Source of the DNA: JAGREO01 sp020446285
GTDB taxonomy: Bacteria > Pseudomonadota > Alphaproteobacteria > Geminicoccales > Geminicoccaceae
NCBI GenBank assembly: GCA_041398005.1
Contig: JAWKVP010000012.1
Location: 41,152 to 105,151 of the forward strand
DNA: 64,000 bases
Direction: 5' to 3'
Shown here in pieces: positions 46,806-55,813 of this stretch. Under the pieces are notes generated by a model, which did no database searches, had not been told where the DNA came from, and saw only the letters and a list, made by a program, of their open reading frames with translations. Position numbers and translations under genes: made by a program. Position 1 is the stretch's first letter; every line of letters begins with the position of its first letter.

Positions 46806-47830
46806 CGCATCCGTTCCAGCAGTGATGCGTCTCCATAGGAGAAGAAACGGTATCCTGCACCAATCGCATGCGCATAGGCCGCCTTCATCCGGTCCGTTCC
46901 GGCAAAGGCGGAGACCAGCATCAGAAGAGTCGATCTCGGCAGATGAAAGTTGGTGAGCAGGCGATCGGCGCTGCGGATCTCGTGCCCCGGCGTGATGAAC
47001 AGTTCGGTCCGACCGCTGCAGGCCCGGATCCTGCCATCGACACAGGCGCTTTCCAGCGCGCGCAGGGCCGTCGTTCCGGCGGCCGTTACCCGCCTGCCCT
47101 CGTCGCGTGCGCGGTTGATGATCCCGGCCGCCGCCTCATCGATCCCGAACCATTCGCCGTGCATGACATGATCGCGCGTATCCTCGACCTTGACCGGCAG
47201 GAAAGTGCCCATGCCGACATGCAGGGTGACGAACACCGTTGCCACTTCCCTCGCCTTCAGCGCCCGGAGAATGTCATCCGTCAGGTGCAGCGATGCGGTT
47301 GGTGCTGCGACCGCACCGTCACGGCGCGCGAAGACTGTCTGATAGCTCGAGAAATCACGCGCGGCACCGCCCCTGTCCCGCCTGATATAGGGCGGAAGCG
47401 GCATGTGGCCGCCAGCCCGGATCGCCTCCGTGAGCGCCTCACCGGCAAGGGACATGGCAAGTCTGACCCGCCCGTCGGCACTCTTTTCGAGCACTTGTGC
47501 AGTGAGCCCGTCCGAGAGGGTTACGCGATCACCATGGCGCAGCTTTTTTCCAGGCCGGGCGAATGCCCACCAGCATCCGTCTCCATCGGGCTCGACCAGC
47601 GTGATCTCGATACCGGCCTCGCCGCGCCTCGCGAAAAAACGTGTCGGCAGGACGCGGGTGTCGTTGAGGACGAGAATCTCGCCGGGCTCGAACAGAGCCG
47701 GCAGATCGCTCACATGCAGGTCGCGCAATCCGTCGCCAACATGCAATAGCCGCGCCGCCTCGCGCGGTTCGGCCGGTTCCTGGGCGATCAGACGGGCGGG
47801 CAGGTCGTAGTCGAAGAGATCAACGCGCAT
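46802..47830 (-). CDS. queA: S-adenosylmethionine:tRNA ribosyltransferase-isomerase
   Basis: Adds the epoxycyclopentanediol precursor from SAM to preQ1 in tRNA, making epoxyqueuosine; 342 residues. Family blocks: MRVDLFDYDLPARLIAQEPAEPR at the N-terminus, ILVLNDTRVLPTRFFARR, TLHVGMGTFLPVK and TNFHLPRSTLLMLVSAFAG at the C-terminus. It overlaps tgt (4 bp) and the upstream GMC oxidoreductase gene (11 bp), so all three may form one transcript. Confidence 0.95.
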   Translation of the reverse strand: MRVDLFDYDLPARLIAQEPAEPREAARLLHVGDGLRDLHVSDLPALFEPGEILVLNDTRVLPTRFFARRGEAGIEITLVEPDGDGCWWAFARPGKKLRHGDRVTLSDGLTAQVLEKSADGRVRLAMSLAGEALTEAIRAGGHMPLPPYIRRDRGGAARDFSSYQTVFARRDGAVAAPTASLHLTDDILRALKAREVATVFVTLHVGMGTFLPVKVEDTRDHVMHGEWFGIDEAAAGIINRARDEGRRVTAAGTTALRALESACVDGRIRACSGRTELFITPGHEIRSADRLLTNFHLPRSTLLMLVSAFAGTDRMKAAYAHAIGAGYRFFSYGDASLLERMR

Positions 47831-49424
47831 CTTCGCGGATCATCGCCGCCGCCTTTTCGCCGATCATGATCGCCGGAACGTTGGTATTGCCGGAGATCAC
47901 CGAAGGCATGATCGAGGCATCCGCCACCCGAAGCCCCTCGATCCCGCGAACGCGAAGTCGCGCATCGACGACAGCGGAAGCATCCCCGTCCGGACCCATG
48001 CGGCACGTCGATGTCGGATGGAAGATGGTGCCGCCTGTCTTGCGGACATGATCGAGCAGGCCGGCATCGCTCGTGCATGCCTCGCCCGGCAATATTTCGG
48101 CCTCGCGCCAGGGGTCCATCGCCGGCTGGCCCATGACCCGGCGAATGAGCTTCATGCCGTCGACCATGGTCTGCCTGTCGGTCGCGGTGGAAAGATAGTT
48201 GGCGACGATCTTCGGCGCCTCGGCCGGATCGGCGGAGCGCAATGTCAGCTCGCCGCGGCTTTCCGGGCGAAGCTGGCAGACCGAGACGACATAGCCCGAG
48301 AAATCATGCAGCGGCTGACCGGGACGGTCGGCGCTGAACGGAATGACATGGAACTGCACATCGGGCGTCGCCAGCTCCTCCCGCGTCTTCCAGAAGAGAA
48401 CGACGAAACCCGCACCCACGGTCAGCGGACCGCGGCGGGTGAAGAACCATTCGAGACCGGCCTTCACGCGATTGACGACAGAATTGCCGACATCGTTGAG
48501 GGTTGCTGGCACCGGCGAGCGATAGACCGCACGCGCCTGAAAATGATCCTGCAGATTCTGGCCCACACCTGCGAGATCGAGAACCGGCTCGATACCGACA
48601 TCCCTCAGATGGTCCGCCGGGCCGATGCCGCTCAGCATGAGCAGTTGCGGCGACTGGATCGCCCCCGCCGAGAGCACGATCTCGCGTTTCGCGCGGATCT
48701 CATGCTCGATGCCGTTGGCGCGATAGCGAATGCCGGCGGCACGACCGTTCTCGATCAGGATGCGTTCGCTGAGCGCGCCCGTGACGATCACCAGATTGGG
48801 CCGCTTGCGTGCTTCCCTGAGATAGGCCACGGCGGCGCTGCGGCGGCGCCCACCGGTCATCGACAGCTGGAATTTCGCGACACCGTCCTGCACGCGGCCG
48901 TTATAGTCGGGATTGGTCGGTATGCCGGCCTGGTTCGCCGCGTCGATGAAGGCGTCCATGATCGGCATGTCATGTTCGGGCTCGCCCACCCGAAGCGGCC
49001 CGCCGCGCCCGCGTATTCCGTCCTCGCCACCCTCATAGGTCTCGAGCCTGCGGAAGAAGGGCAGCACATCGGCATAGGACCAGCCCTCATTGCCGAGCTG
49101 CCGCCAGTGATCGTAGTCCTCGGCCTGACCGCGCACATAGGCGAGCCCGTTGATGGAAGAGGAGCCGCCGAGCACCCGCCCGCGCGGCCAGTCGATCTGT
49201 CGCCCGCCGAGTTCCGGCTCCGGCTCGGTGACAAAGGTGCGCGACGTGCGCGGATTGAACATCGTGCGGTAATAGCCGATGGGAACGTGGATCCAGGGAT
49301 TGCGATCGGCCGGCCCTGCCTCCAGCAGCAATACGCGATTATGCGCATCCTCCGAAAGCCGTGCCGCCACGGCGCACCCGGCCGAGCCGGCGCCCACCAC
49401 GATATAATCGAATCCATTCGCCAC
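47820..49424 (-). CDS. GMC family oxidoreductase (choline dehydrogenase-like)
   Basis: FAD-dependent alcohol or choline-type dehydrogenase of 534 residues. The ADP-binding motif is FDYIVVGAGSAGCAVAARLSE at the N-terminus. GMC signature 1 covers RGRVLGGSSSINGLAYVRG, and signature 2 is near LSAGAIQSPQLLMLSGIGP. The C-terminal active site holds HPTSTCRMG and GNTNVPAIMIGEKAA. Substrate unknown. GTG 49424 has GGAG eight bases upstream. Its 3' end overlaps queA by 11 bp, an unusual partner. Confidence 0.9.
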   Translation of the reverse strand: MANGFDYIVVGAGSAGCAVAARLSEDAHNRVLLLEAGPADRNPWIHVPIGYYRTMFNPRTSRTFVTEPEPELGGRQIDWPRGRVLGGSSSINGLAYVRGQAEDYDHWRQLGNEGWSYADVLPFFRRLETYEGGEDGIRGRGGPLRVGEPEHDMPIMDAFIDAANQAGIPTNPDYNGRVQDGVAKFQLSMTGGRRRSAAVAYLREARKRPNLVIVTGALSERILIENGRAAGIRYRANGIEHEIRAKREIVLSAGAIQSPQLLMLSGIGPADHLRDVGIEPVLDLAGVGQNLQDHFQARAVYRSPVPATLNDVGNSVVNRVKAGLEWFFTRRGPLTVGAGFVVLFWKTREELATPDVQFHVIPFSADRPGQPLHDFSGYVVSVCQLRPESRGELTLRSADPAEAPKIVANYLSTATDRQTMVDGMKLIRRVMGQPAMDPWREAEILPGEACTSDAGLLDHVRKTGGTIFHPTSTCRMGPDGDASAVVDARLRVRGIEGLRVADASIMPSVISGNTNVPAIMIGEKAAAMIREDAR

Positions 49425-49502
49425 CCTGACCACTCCGATCGTTTCTCCCCGCACGATGTCTCGCACCATGGGCGAAAGGAAGCAAGCCGGACGGCTTCGT
49501 AC

Positions 49503-50879
49503 TCAGCATGTATGCCCGTGCCGTTCGACCACCCGGTCGAGCTCGTCGGCGAGTTCCTCCCGGTCGCGACCGCCGAGGCACGCGATCACATGGTGCGCCT
49601 GCTGTACCATCGAGGCGACGGACCGGACGTCACCCGGTTTGAAGAAGGTGAGCGCATCGGCAAAGGCGCCGATGGCACCCTGACGTTCGCCGAGATAGAG
49701 CCGGGCCTCGCCCATCGTCGCCTGCCGCCAGCCATCGGTGCGTCCATCGAGCCTGGCATGACACTCGGCGAGCCGCGCCAGCTCGGCGACCTTCGAATCG
49801 ACCTCCTGACGGCGGATCGCGCGCAAGAAGGCGAGATTGATCGCCGCATAGTGAATGCGCGCGTGATCCGTATCGTTGCGCGCGATCTGCAGCGCCCGGC
49901 CATAGTGACGTTCCGCGGCCGCATGGTCGGCGGTTCGGCCGCCCAGAAGCCAGGCGCGCTTGCACCGCCCGCCGAGCACCGCGAACTGTTCGGCGCAATC
50001 GGGGGTGATCCGCTCGAGGAGAGCGCGTGCTTCATCAAGCCCGCGCATCTCCTCGAGCGCAAGCGCGAGCTCTACCAGCCGTTCGCCGCCGAGACGGTCG
50101 GCATGCGGCAGATCGCGCTCGATGATCCGCTCGAAGCGCTCGCGGGTGCAGAGCCAGTCAGCGGCGGTGCCGAAGGGACGGTCTTCATGGATGCCGAGAA
50201 GGAAGTTCTTCACGAACACGAGGGAATCGTGATGGTCGTCGGTTGGCCGCACGATATCGAGATGATTGCCCGAGACATGCAGCCGGAAGCGTTCGGCGAA
50301 AGGCTTGAGCGAACTCGCAACCGGAACGAAATCGTCGCTGGCGCCGGCGATGGTGCGAAATGCGAAGGGCGGGTCGGCGAAGAGTCTGTCGCGGTCGGCG
50401 CGGAGTTTGCGGATGAAGCTGCTGCTGTCGCCCATGTCCCGCGCCTGGCGCGTCCAGAATCCGAACGGGCCGGCCTTCGCCAGACCATCGCTCGGCGTGC
50501 CGAACAGTGCCAGATGGGACATGCGCCCGGCAAGTCCGGGCCGGTCGAGAAGGGCGCGCTGGATGATGAGACCACCCATGCTGTGGCCGAACAGGGCGAT
50601 GCGCGGATAGTGTGCGAGGATTCCCCCGGCAAGCCTGCCGCCAAGCTGTGCGGAAAGGGCGGTGAGGTCCGGGTTGCGGGACCAGAAGGGTACGCCCGGA
50701 CGAAGGCTCGTTTCGTAGCCGACAGACAGGATATTCCAGTCACGAAGATCGTCGACCCGGGCGAGGAGTTCCGCGAAGCAGCCCCACGTTTCCTCGACCC
50801 GTCCGGTAAAACCGTGAACGAACGCCATCGCCGGCCGATCGCCGCCGACATCGCGATGAACGAGGATTTCCTGGTTCAT
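49503..50879 (-). CDS. Alpha/beta hydrolase with C-terminal helical-repeat region
   Basis: A 458-residue protein. The N-terminal ~220 residues are an alpha/beta hydrolase: oxyanion-region VHGFTG near 21-26, nucleophile elbow GHSMGG at 98-103 (S100), and candidate acid/His in ASDDFVPV and SGNHLDIV. The rest (~230-450) is all-helical with Ala/Leu-rich pairs such as AERHYGRALQIARNDTDHARIHYAAINLAFL and YLGERQGAIGAFADALTFF, resembling TPR repeats. No signal peptide. The repeat domain suggests a protein partner; enzyme substrate unknown. Confidence 0.75.
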   Translation of the reverse strand: MNQEILVHRDVGGDRPAMAFVHGFTGRVEETWGCFAELLARVDDLRDWNILSVGYETSLRPGVPFWSRNPDLTALSAQLGGRLAGGILAHYPRIALFGHSMGGLIIQRALLDRPGLAGRMSHLALFGTPSDGLAKAGPFGFWTRQARDMGDSSSFIRKLRADRDRLFADPPFAFRTIAGASDDFVPVASSLKPFAERFRLHVSGNHLDIVRPTDDHHDSLVFVKNFLLGIHEDRPFGTAADWLCTRERFERIIERDLPHADRLGGERLVELALALEEMRGLDEARALLERITPDCAEQFAVLGGRCKRAWLLGGRTADHAAAERHYGRALQIARNDTDHARIHYAAINLAFLRAIRRQEVDSKVAELARLAECHARLDGRTDGWRQATMGEARLYLGERQGAIGAFADALTFFKPGDVRSVASMVQQAHHVIACLGGRDREELADELDRVVERHGHTC

Positions 50880-50916
50880 CCGACATAGATCCGTGCGGAT
50901 CCGGTATGACAGGCCA

Positions 50917-50991
50917 TGGAGCGGGCGATGGGAATCGAACCCACGACATTCAGCTTGGGAAGCTGACGTTCTACCTCTGAACTACGCCCGC
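50917..50991 (-). tRNA. tRNA-Gly (anticodon CCC)
   Basis: A 75-nt cloverleaf on the minus strand. The acceptor stem GCGGGCG pairs with CGCCCGC, the D-arm contains GTTCAGAGGTAGAAC, the anticodon stem TCAGC/GCTGA holds loop TTCCCAA (CCC), and the T-arm is GTGGG-TTCGATT-CCCAT. The discriminator T and the CCA end are encoded. Reads GGG glycine codons. Confidence 0.97.
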
Positions 50992-51115
50992 CCGTGCCCG
51001 TCCTTGTAGCATGTTCACCGCCGGGTGCAATATCGCGCTCGGCCCTGGCAGCAAGGTCGTCGTCGGCCGGAAGAGTGCGGGACGCGAATGCTGGTCTGGA
51101 AACGCTGGTCATCGA

Positions 51116-51150
51116 ATATCATCCTCAAGGTCAATGCTTGAGGATGATAT
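51116..51150. terminator. Perfect 14-bp inverted repeat, probable terminator after aroG
   Basis: ATATCATCCTCAAG (51116-51129) and CTTGAGGATGATAT (51137-51150) form a 14-bp stem with a 7-nt loop, ~55 bp after the DAHP synthase stop. The T-rich tail is on the plus-strand side (AAGATTTTATTCTT), so for the minus-strand gene it lacks a proper T-run. Confidence 0.5.
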
Positions 51151-51204
51151 AAGATTTTATTCTTAATATGCAAGCCCCGACTGTATGCCAGCCGGACGCC
51201 CCTC

Positions 51205-52575
51205 TCAGCTTGCCTGACGAAGAGCCGTGCGTTCCTCGCGCAGGGCCTCGGCCATGAGAAAGGCCAGTTCGAGACTCTGCTGCGCATTGAGACGCGGATC
51301 GCAATAGGTATGGTAGCGATCCGAGAGCCCGGCATCGGTGATGGCCTGCGCGCCGCCGGTGCATTCGGTGACATCCTGCCCGGTCATTTCCAGATGCACG
51401 CCGCCCGCATGGGTTCCCTCTGCCTTGTGGATGGCGAAGAAATTGCGCAACTCGGCGAGGATCCGGTCGAAAGGCCGGGTCTTGTAGCCACTCGCAGCCT
51501 TGATCGTGTTGCCGTGCATGGGGTCGCAGGTCCACACCACGTTGCGGCCTTCCCGCTGGATGGCGCGCACGAGTGACGGCAGGCCCTCGCCGACCTTTTC
51601 GTGGCCCATGCGGACGATGACGCTGAGGCGACCGGCATCATTGTTAGGATTGAGCACATCGACGAGGCGCAACAGGTCGTCGGCGGTCATGTTCGGACCG
51701 GCCTTGACCCCGATCGGATTGCAGATACCGCGGCAGAACTCGACATGGGCACCGTCGAGCTGGCGGGTACGCTCGCCGATCCAGACGAGATGGGCCGAGG
51801 TATCGTACCATTTGCCAGTGGTCGAATCGATGCGGGTCATGGCCTCTTCGTAATTGAGCAGAAGAGCCTCGTGGCTGGTGTAGAACGCCGTTCGCGTAAT
51901 CTCCGGCGTGGTCAGGTCGGAGACGCCGCAGGCACGCATGAAATCCAGCGCCTGGGCGATCCGGTCACCCATGTCGCGGTAGCGCTCGCCCTCGGGCGAG
52001 CGGTCGACGAAGCCCATGGTCCACTCATGCACGCGGGTGAGCGAGGCATAACCACCCTGGGTGAACGCGCGCAACAGGTTGAGCGTCGCCGCCGACTGGG
52101 AATAGGCCTCGAGCTGGCGTCCGGGATCCGGCTCACGCCGCTCTTTCTCGAACTCGATGCCATTGATGATGTCACCGCGATAGGATGGCAGTTCCTTGCC
52201 GTCGATCGTCTCGGTATCGGAAGAACGCGGCTTGGCGAACTGACCGGCCATGCGCCCGACCTTGACCACGCTCATGCCGCCGCCAAAGGTCAGCACCACC
52301 GCCATCTGCAGCAGAACGCGCAGGCTGTCGCGAATCTTGTCGGCGGAGAAATCGGCGAACGCCTCGGCACAGTCGCCGCCCTGAAGCAGGAACGCCTTGC
52401 CTTCACAGACCCGGGCCAGCTCCTCGCGCAACTTCCGCGCCTCGCCGGCGAAAACCAGCGGCGGATAGGTGGCAAGTTTGCCCTCGACGGATTCGAGTGC
52501 GTCGGTATCCGCATATTCCGGCATCTGCTGACGCGGCTTTTCGCGCCAGCTGTCGGGTTTCCAGTTCATGCTCAT
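51205..52575 (-). CDS. aroG: 3-deoxy-7-phosphoheptulonate synthase, class II
   Basis: First enzyme of the shikimate pathway, condensing phosphoenolpyruvate and erythrose-4-phosphate; plant-like class II type, 456 residues. Family blocks: MNWKPDSWREKPRQQMPEY, FLLQGGDCAEAF, TRVHEWTMGFV, the metal/PEP residues in WIGERTRQLDGAHVEF, TCDPMHGNTI and GGVHLEMTGQDVTECTGG. AGGA lies ten bases before ATG 52575; an ATG 18 bases upstream is possible. Downstream lie a hairpin and tRNA-Gly. Confidence 0.93.
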   Translation of the reverse strand: MSMNWKPDSWREKPRQQMPEYADTDALESVEGKLATYPPLVFAGEARKLREELARVCEGKAFLLQGGDCAEAFADFSADKIRDSLRVLLQMAVVLTFGGGMSVVKVGRMAGQFAKPRSSDTETIDGKELPSYRGDIINGIEFEKERREPDPGRQLEAYSQSAATLNLLRAFTQGGYASLTRVHEWTMGFVDRSPEGERYRDMGDRIAQALDFMRACGVSDLTTPEITRTAFYTSHEALLLNYEEAMTRIDSTTGKWYDTSAHLVWIGERTRQLDGAHVEFCRGICNPIGVKAGPNMTADDLLRLVDVLNPNNDAGRLSVIVRMGHEKVGEGLPSLVRAIQREGRNVVWTCDPMHGNTIKAASGYKTRPFDRILAELRNFFAIHKAEGTHAGGVHLEMTGQDVTECTGGAQAITDAGLSDRYHTYCDPRLNAQQSLELAFLMAEALREERTALRQAS

Positions 52576-52773
52576 GACATTCGTTCCTGACATCCACCCG
52601 CAAGATGTACATCCACCGGCTCGACGGTCGTCGGGCGCCGGATCATCGATCGGGTCGGCTTTTCCTCGGTGGAGCGACGCCGAAGGCCGCCCATCATGTT
52701 CTCCTTGCGGATACCAGATAGGCAGTTCCCGGCGCAAGATGCAAGACACTGTCCGGACGAGACCCGGCCAGGC

Positions 52774-54177
52774 TCAGATCGTGTCGTCGACCGGTTTGTA
52801 CATGGTGACGAATTCCTCGGCGGCGCTCGGATGGATACCGACGGTCTCGTCGAACTGGGCCTTGCTGGCACCGGCGGTGAGCGCCACGGCGAGGCCCTGG
52901 ATGGTCTCGGCCGCGTCGTCGCCGACCATGTGACAGCCGAGCACCCGGTCGGTCGCGCGATCGACGACAAGTTTCATCATGATCCGCTGCTCGCTCTTCG
53001 AAAAGCTGAGCATCATCGGACGAAAGCTCGTGCGGAAGATCCGGACATCGTAGCCGAAGGAACGCGCCAGCTGCTCGCTGAGCCCCACCGATGCGGCCTG
53101 GGGTGCGGAAAAGATGGCTGTGGGAATGGTATCGTAGCGCACCGTGTGCGGATTGTCGTTGAACAGCGTCTCGGCGATGACCCGGCCCTCGGCAATGGCG
53201 ACGGGCGTCAGGTCATGCTGTCCGCCGTCGATGCCGTTGCCGGCATGGTCGCTGCAATCGCCGACGGCGTAGATTCCCCGGATGTTGCTCGAATAGGTCG
53301 CGTCGACATAGATCATCCCGTGCGCGTTGCGCTTCACGCCCAGCTCGTCGAGACCCAGCCGGTCGGTATGCGCCTTCGGCGCGCGACCGGTCGCATAGAG
53401 AACCATGTCGGCGTCGACTTCACCCACATTGGTGTGCAGGCGCAGCCCGTCGGCCCGCTTCTCGATCCGTTCGACCTTCGTCCTGGGCCGGATGCGCACC
53501 CCGCGCTGTTCGAGGCCGCGGCTGATGGATGCACGCAGATCGTCATCGAAGCCACGAAGCGGCTCCTCGCCGCGAAGGATCATCGTTGTCTCGCTGCCGA
53601 GCCCGTTGACGATGCTGGCGATCTCGAGACCGATATAGCCGGCGCCGACCACCGCGAAGCGGCGTGGAAGCGGATAGATCTCCTCGAGCATGAAATCCGA
53701 GGTGACACAATGCTCGATACCCTCCACCTCCGGCAGCGAGGCATGGGCGCCGGTGGCGATGACGAGATTGGTCGCGGTATGCCGCTCGCCACCGATCTCC
53801 ACCGCGTGCCCGCCCCCTTCCCGCACGGCGCCGACCGTCGCCCGTCCGGCCATGACCGTCACGCCCGCCTCGTCGAGCATTCGCTGATAGATGCCGTTGA
53901 GGCGGGCGATCTCGGCATTGCGCGCGGCAAGAAGACGCTCGAAATCGAGCGCCACCTCGCCAAAGCTCCAGCCATAGTCACGGGCGATGTTCAGGAGCTC
54001 GCCGAAATGCGAGCCGTAATGCATGAGCTTCTTGGGCACGCAGCCGCGAATGACACAGGTGCCGCCCAGCCGGCTGGCCTCGGCCAGCCCGACCCTGGCA
54101 CCGTAACTCGCCGCTCGCCGGGCGCAAGCCACGCCCCCCGAACCGCCGCCTATGACAAAGAGATCGAAATGAGCCAT
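52774..54177 (-). CDS. gor: Glutathione-disulfide reductase
   Basis: NADPH-dependent flavoenzyme regenerating reduced glutathione, 467 residues. The FAD motif DLFVIGGGSGGVACARRAA opens the protein. The redox disulfide is C41/C46 in GGTCVIRGCVPKKLM. The NADPH domain has VVGAGYIGLEIASI, and the C-terminal catalytic histidine is in ETVGIHPSAAEEFV. Only three bases separate it from the upstream gabD gene, so the two are co-expressed. Confidence 0.94.
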   Translation of the reverse strand: MAHFDLFVIGGGSGGVACARRAASYGARVGLAEASRLGGTCVIRGCVPKKLMHYGSHFGELLNIARDYGWSFGEVALDFERLLAARNAEIARLNGIYQRMLDEAGVTVMAGRATVGAVREGGGHAVEIGGERHTATNLVIATGAHASLPEVEGIEHCVTSDFMLEEIYPLPRRFAVVGAGYIGLEIASIVNGLGSETTMILRGEEPLRGFDDDLRASISRGLEQRGVRIRPRTKVERIEKRADGLRLHTNVGEVDADMVLYATGRAPKAHTDRLGLDELGVKRNAHGMIYVDATYSSNIRGIYAVGDCSDHAGNGIDGGQHDLTPVAIAEGRVIAETLFNDNPHTVRYDTIPTAIFSAPQAASVGLSEQLARSFGYDVRIFRTSFRPMMLSFSKSEQRIMMKLVVDRATDRVLGCHMVGDDAAETIQGLAVALTAGASKAQFDETVGIHPSAAEEFVTMYKPVDDTI

Positions 54178-54180
54178 GGT

Positions 54181-55662
54181 TCAGCTGATACCACCAAGAC
54201 TCACATATTTCACCTCCAGATAGTCATCGATTCCGTATTTGCTGCCTTCACGGCCAAGACCGCTTTCCTTGACCCCGCCGAAGGGAGCGACCTCGGTGGC
54301 GATGACACCGTCATTGACGCCCACCAGCCCGACCTCGAGCGCCTCGGCGACACGGAACACGCGGCCGATGTCGCGAGCATAGAAATAGCCGGCGAGACCG
54401 ACATCGCTGTCATTGGCGAGCCTGATCACCTCGTCCTCGGTCTCGAATTTGAAGAGCGGTGCCACCGGTCCGAAGGTTTCCTCATGGGCGATCTTCATTC
54501 CGGGATTGCAATCGCCGATGACGGTCGGCTGGAAGAAGAGACCGCCGAGTTCGTGCTTGTGGCCGCCGACGATCACCGAACCGCCCTTGCTCACCGCATC
54601 CTCGACATGCTCGCTCGCCTTCTCGATCGCCGAGGCCTCGATCAGCGGGCCGACAACCACACCGCTCTCGGTGCCGTTCCCGACCTTGAGGGCGCCCGTC
54701 GCCTCGGCGAACTTGCGCGCGAATTCGTCATAGACACCCGCCTGCACATAGATGCGGTTGGTACAGACGCAGGTCTGGCCGGCATTGCGGAACTTGCAGA
54801 GGATCGCACCCTGCACGGCGGAATCGATATCGGCATCGTCGAAGACGATGAACGGTGCATGGCCGCCCAGCTCCATCGACACTTTCTTGACCGTGTCGGC
54901 ACACTGGCGGAGCAGCACCTTGCCAACCTCGGTGGAACCCGTGAAGGTGACCTTGCGCACGAGCTTGCTGGAGGTGATCTCCTCACCGATCACCCGGGCA
55001 CTGCCGGTGACGACATTGACCACGCCGGCGGGAATTCCGGCACGCTCGCCGAGAACGGCCATCGCCAGTGCGGAATAGGGCGTGTAGCTCGCGGGCTTGA
55101 TGACGAAGGTGCAGCCGACCGCGAGGCCCGGACCGGTCTTGCGGGTGATCATCGCCGAGGGAAAATTCCATGGCGTGATGGCTCCGCAGACACCGACCGG
55201 CTGCTTGATGGCAAGAATGCGCCTTGAGCCCACGGTTTGCGGAATGACATCGCCATAGGCGCGCTTGCCCTCTTCGGCGAACCATTCGAGGAAGGAATTG
55301 GCATAGGCCACCTCGCCCTTCGCCTCGGGCAGTGGCTTGCCCTGCTCACGGGTCATGATGTAGGCGAGATCGTCGGCATTCTCGTTGACGAGCTGCACCC
55401 AGCGCTCGAGGATCTGCGAACGTTCCTTCGCCGTCTTCGCCCGCCAGGCCGGCCATGCCGCATTCGCCGCCTCGATCGCCCGCCGGGTCTCGGCTGTACC
55501 GAGTTTCGGGGCGGTACCGATCACCTCACCTGTCGCCGGATCGGTGACCTCGAAGGTCTCGCCATTGTCGGCGTCGATCCATTCCCCGCCGACGAGACAC
55601 TTCTCGCGGAACAGGTCGGGATCCTTGAGATGATTGCGAATGTCCTTGATGGCGGTGGCCAT
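54181..55662 (-). CDS. gabD: Succinate-semialdehyde dehydrogenase (NAD(P)+), aldehyde dehydrogenase family
   Basis: Oxidises succinate semialdehyde to succinate, the last step of GABA breakdown; 493 residues. Marks: ITPWNFPSAMITRK, TFTGSTEVGK, the general-base glutamate in MELGGHAPFIVF, the catalytic cysteine in NAGQTCVCTNRIYV, and the C-terminal GREGSKYGIDDYLEVKYV typical of GabD. AGGGGA lies eight bases before the ATG. No GABA transaminase gene is adjacent; gor follows directly. Confidence 0.92.
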   Translation of the reverse strand: MATAIKDIRNHLKDPDLFREKCLVGGEWIDADNGETFEVTDPATGEVIGTAPKLGTAETRRAIEAANAAWPAWRAKTAKERSQILERWVQLVNENADDLAYIMTREQGKPLPEAKGEVAYANSFLEWFAEEGKRAYGDVIPQTVGSRRILAIKQPVGVCGAITPWNFPSAMITRKTGPGLAVGCTFVIKPASYTPYSALAMAVLGERAGIPAGVVNVVTGSARVIGEEITSSKLVRKVTFTGSTEVGKVLLRQCADTVKKVSMELGGHAPFIVFDDADIDSAVQGAILCKFRNAGQTCVCTNRIYVQAGVYDEFARKFAEATGALKVGNGTESGVVVGPLIEASAIEKASEHVEDAVSKGGSVIVGGHKHELGGLFFQPTVIGDCNPGMKIAHEETFGPVAPLFKFETEDEVIRLANDSDVGLAGYFYARDIGRVFRVAEALEVGLVGVNDGVIATEVAPFGGVKESGLGREGSKYGIDDYLEVKYVSLGGIS

Positions 55663-55813
55663 GTTCTCGTTCCCCTCTCGATATCTCGTTGCAGGCAACC
55701 GGAGGCCCGGCGCCGGGACGGATTTTTTTTCAAGGCTGCAGTCGTATCACGCTGCCCGGTCTCACTCCACCATTGCGGAAGCGATCCGGGCCGGAAACCG
55801 CGACAATCCGGCT

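Noticed and set aside
48018..50888. A 956-codon open frame antisense to the GMC oxidoreductase and hydrolase genes
   Set aside because: Spans two convincing minus-strand genes and shows no family signature.
52575..52749. Longer DAHP synthase start at 52749
   Set aside because: The extra 58 residues are Arg/Asp-rich and unlike the family; the conserved MNWKPDSWR begins at the chosen start.
52669..55227. An 852-codon open frame antisense to gor and gabD
   Set aside because: Same reason: antisense shadow of two strong genes.
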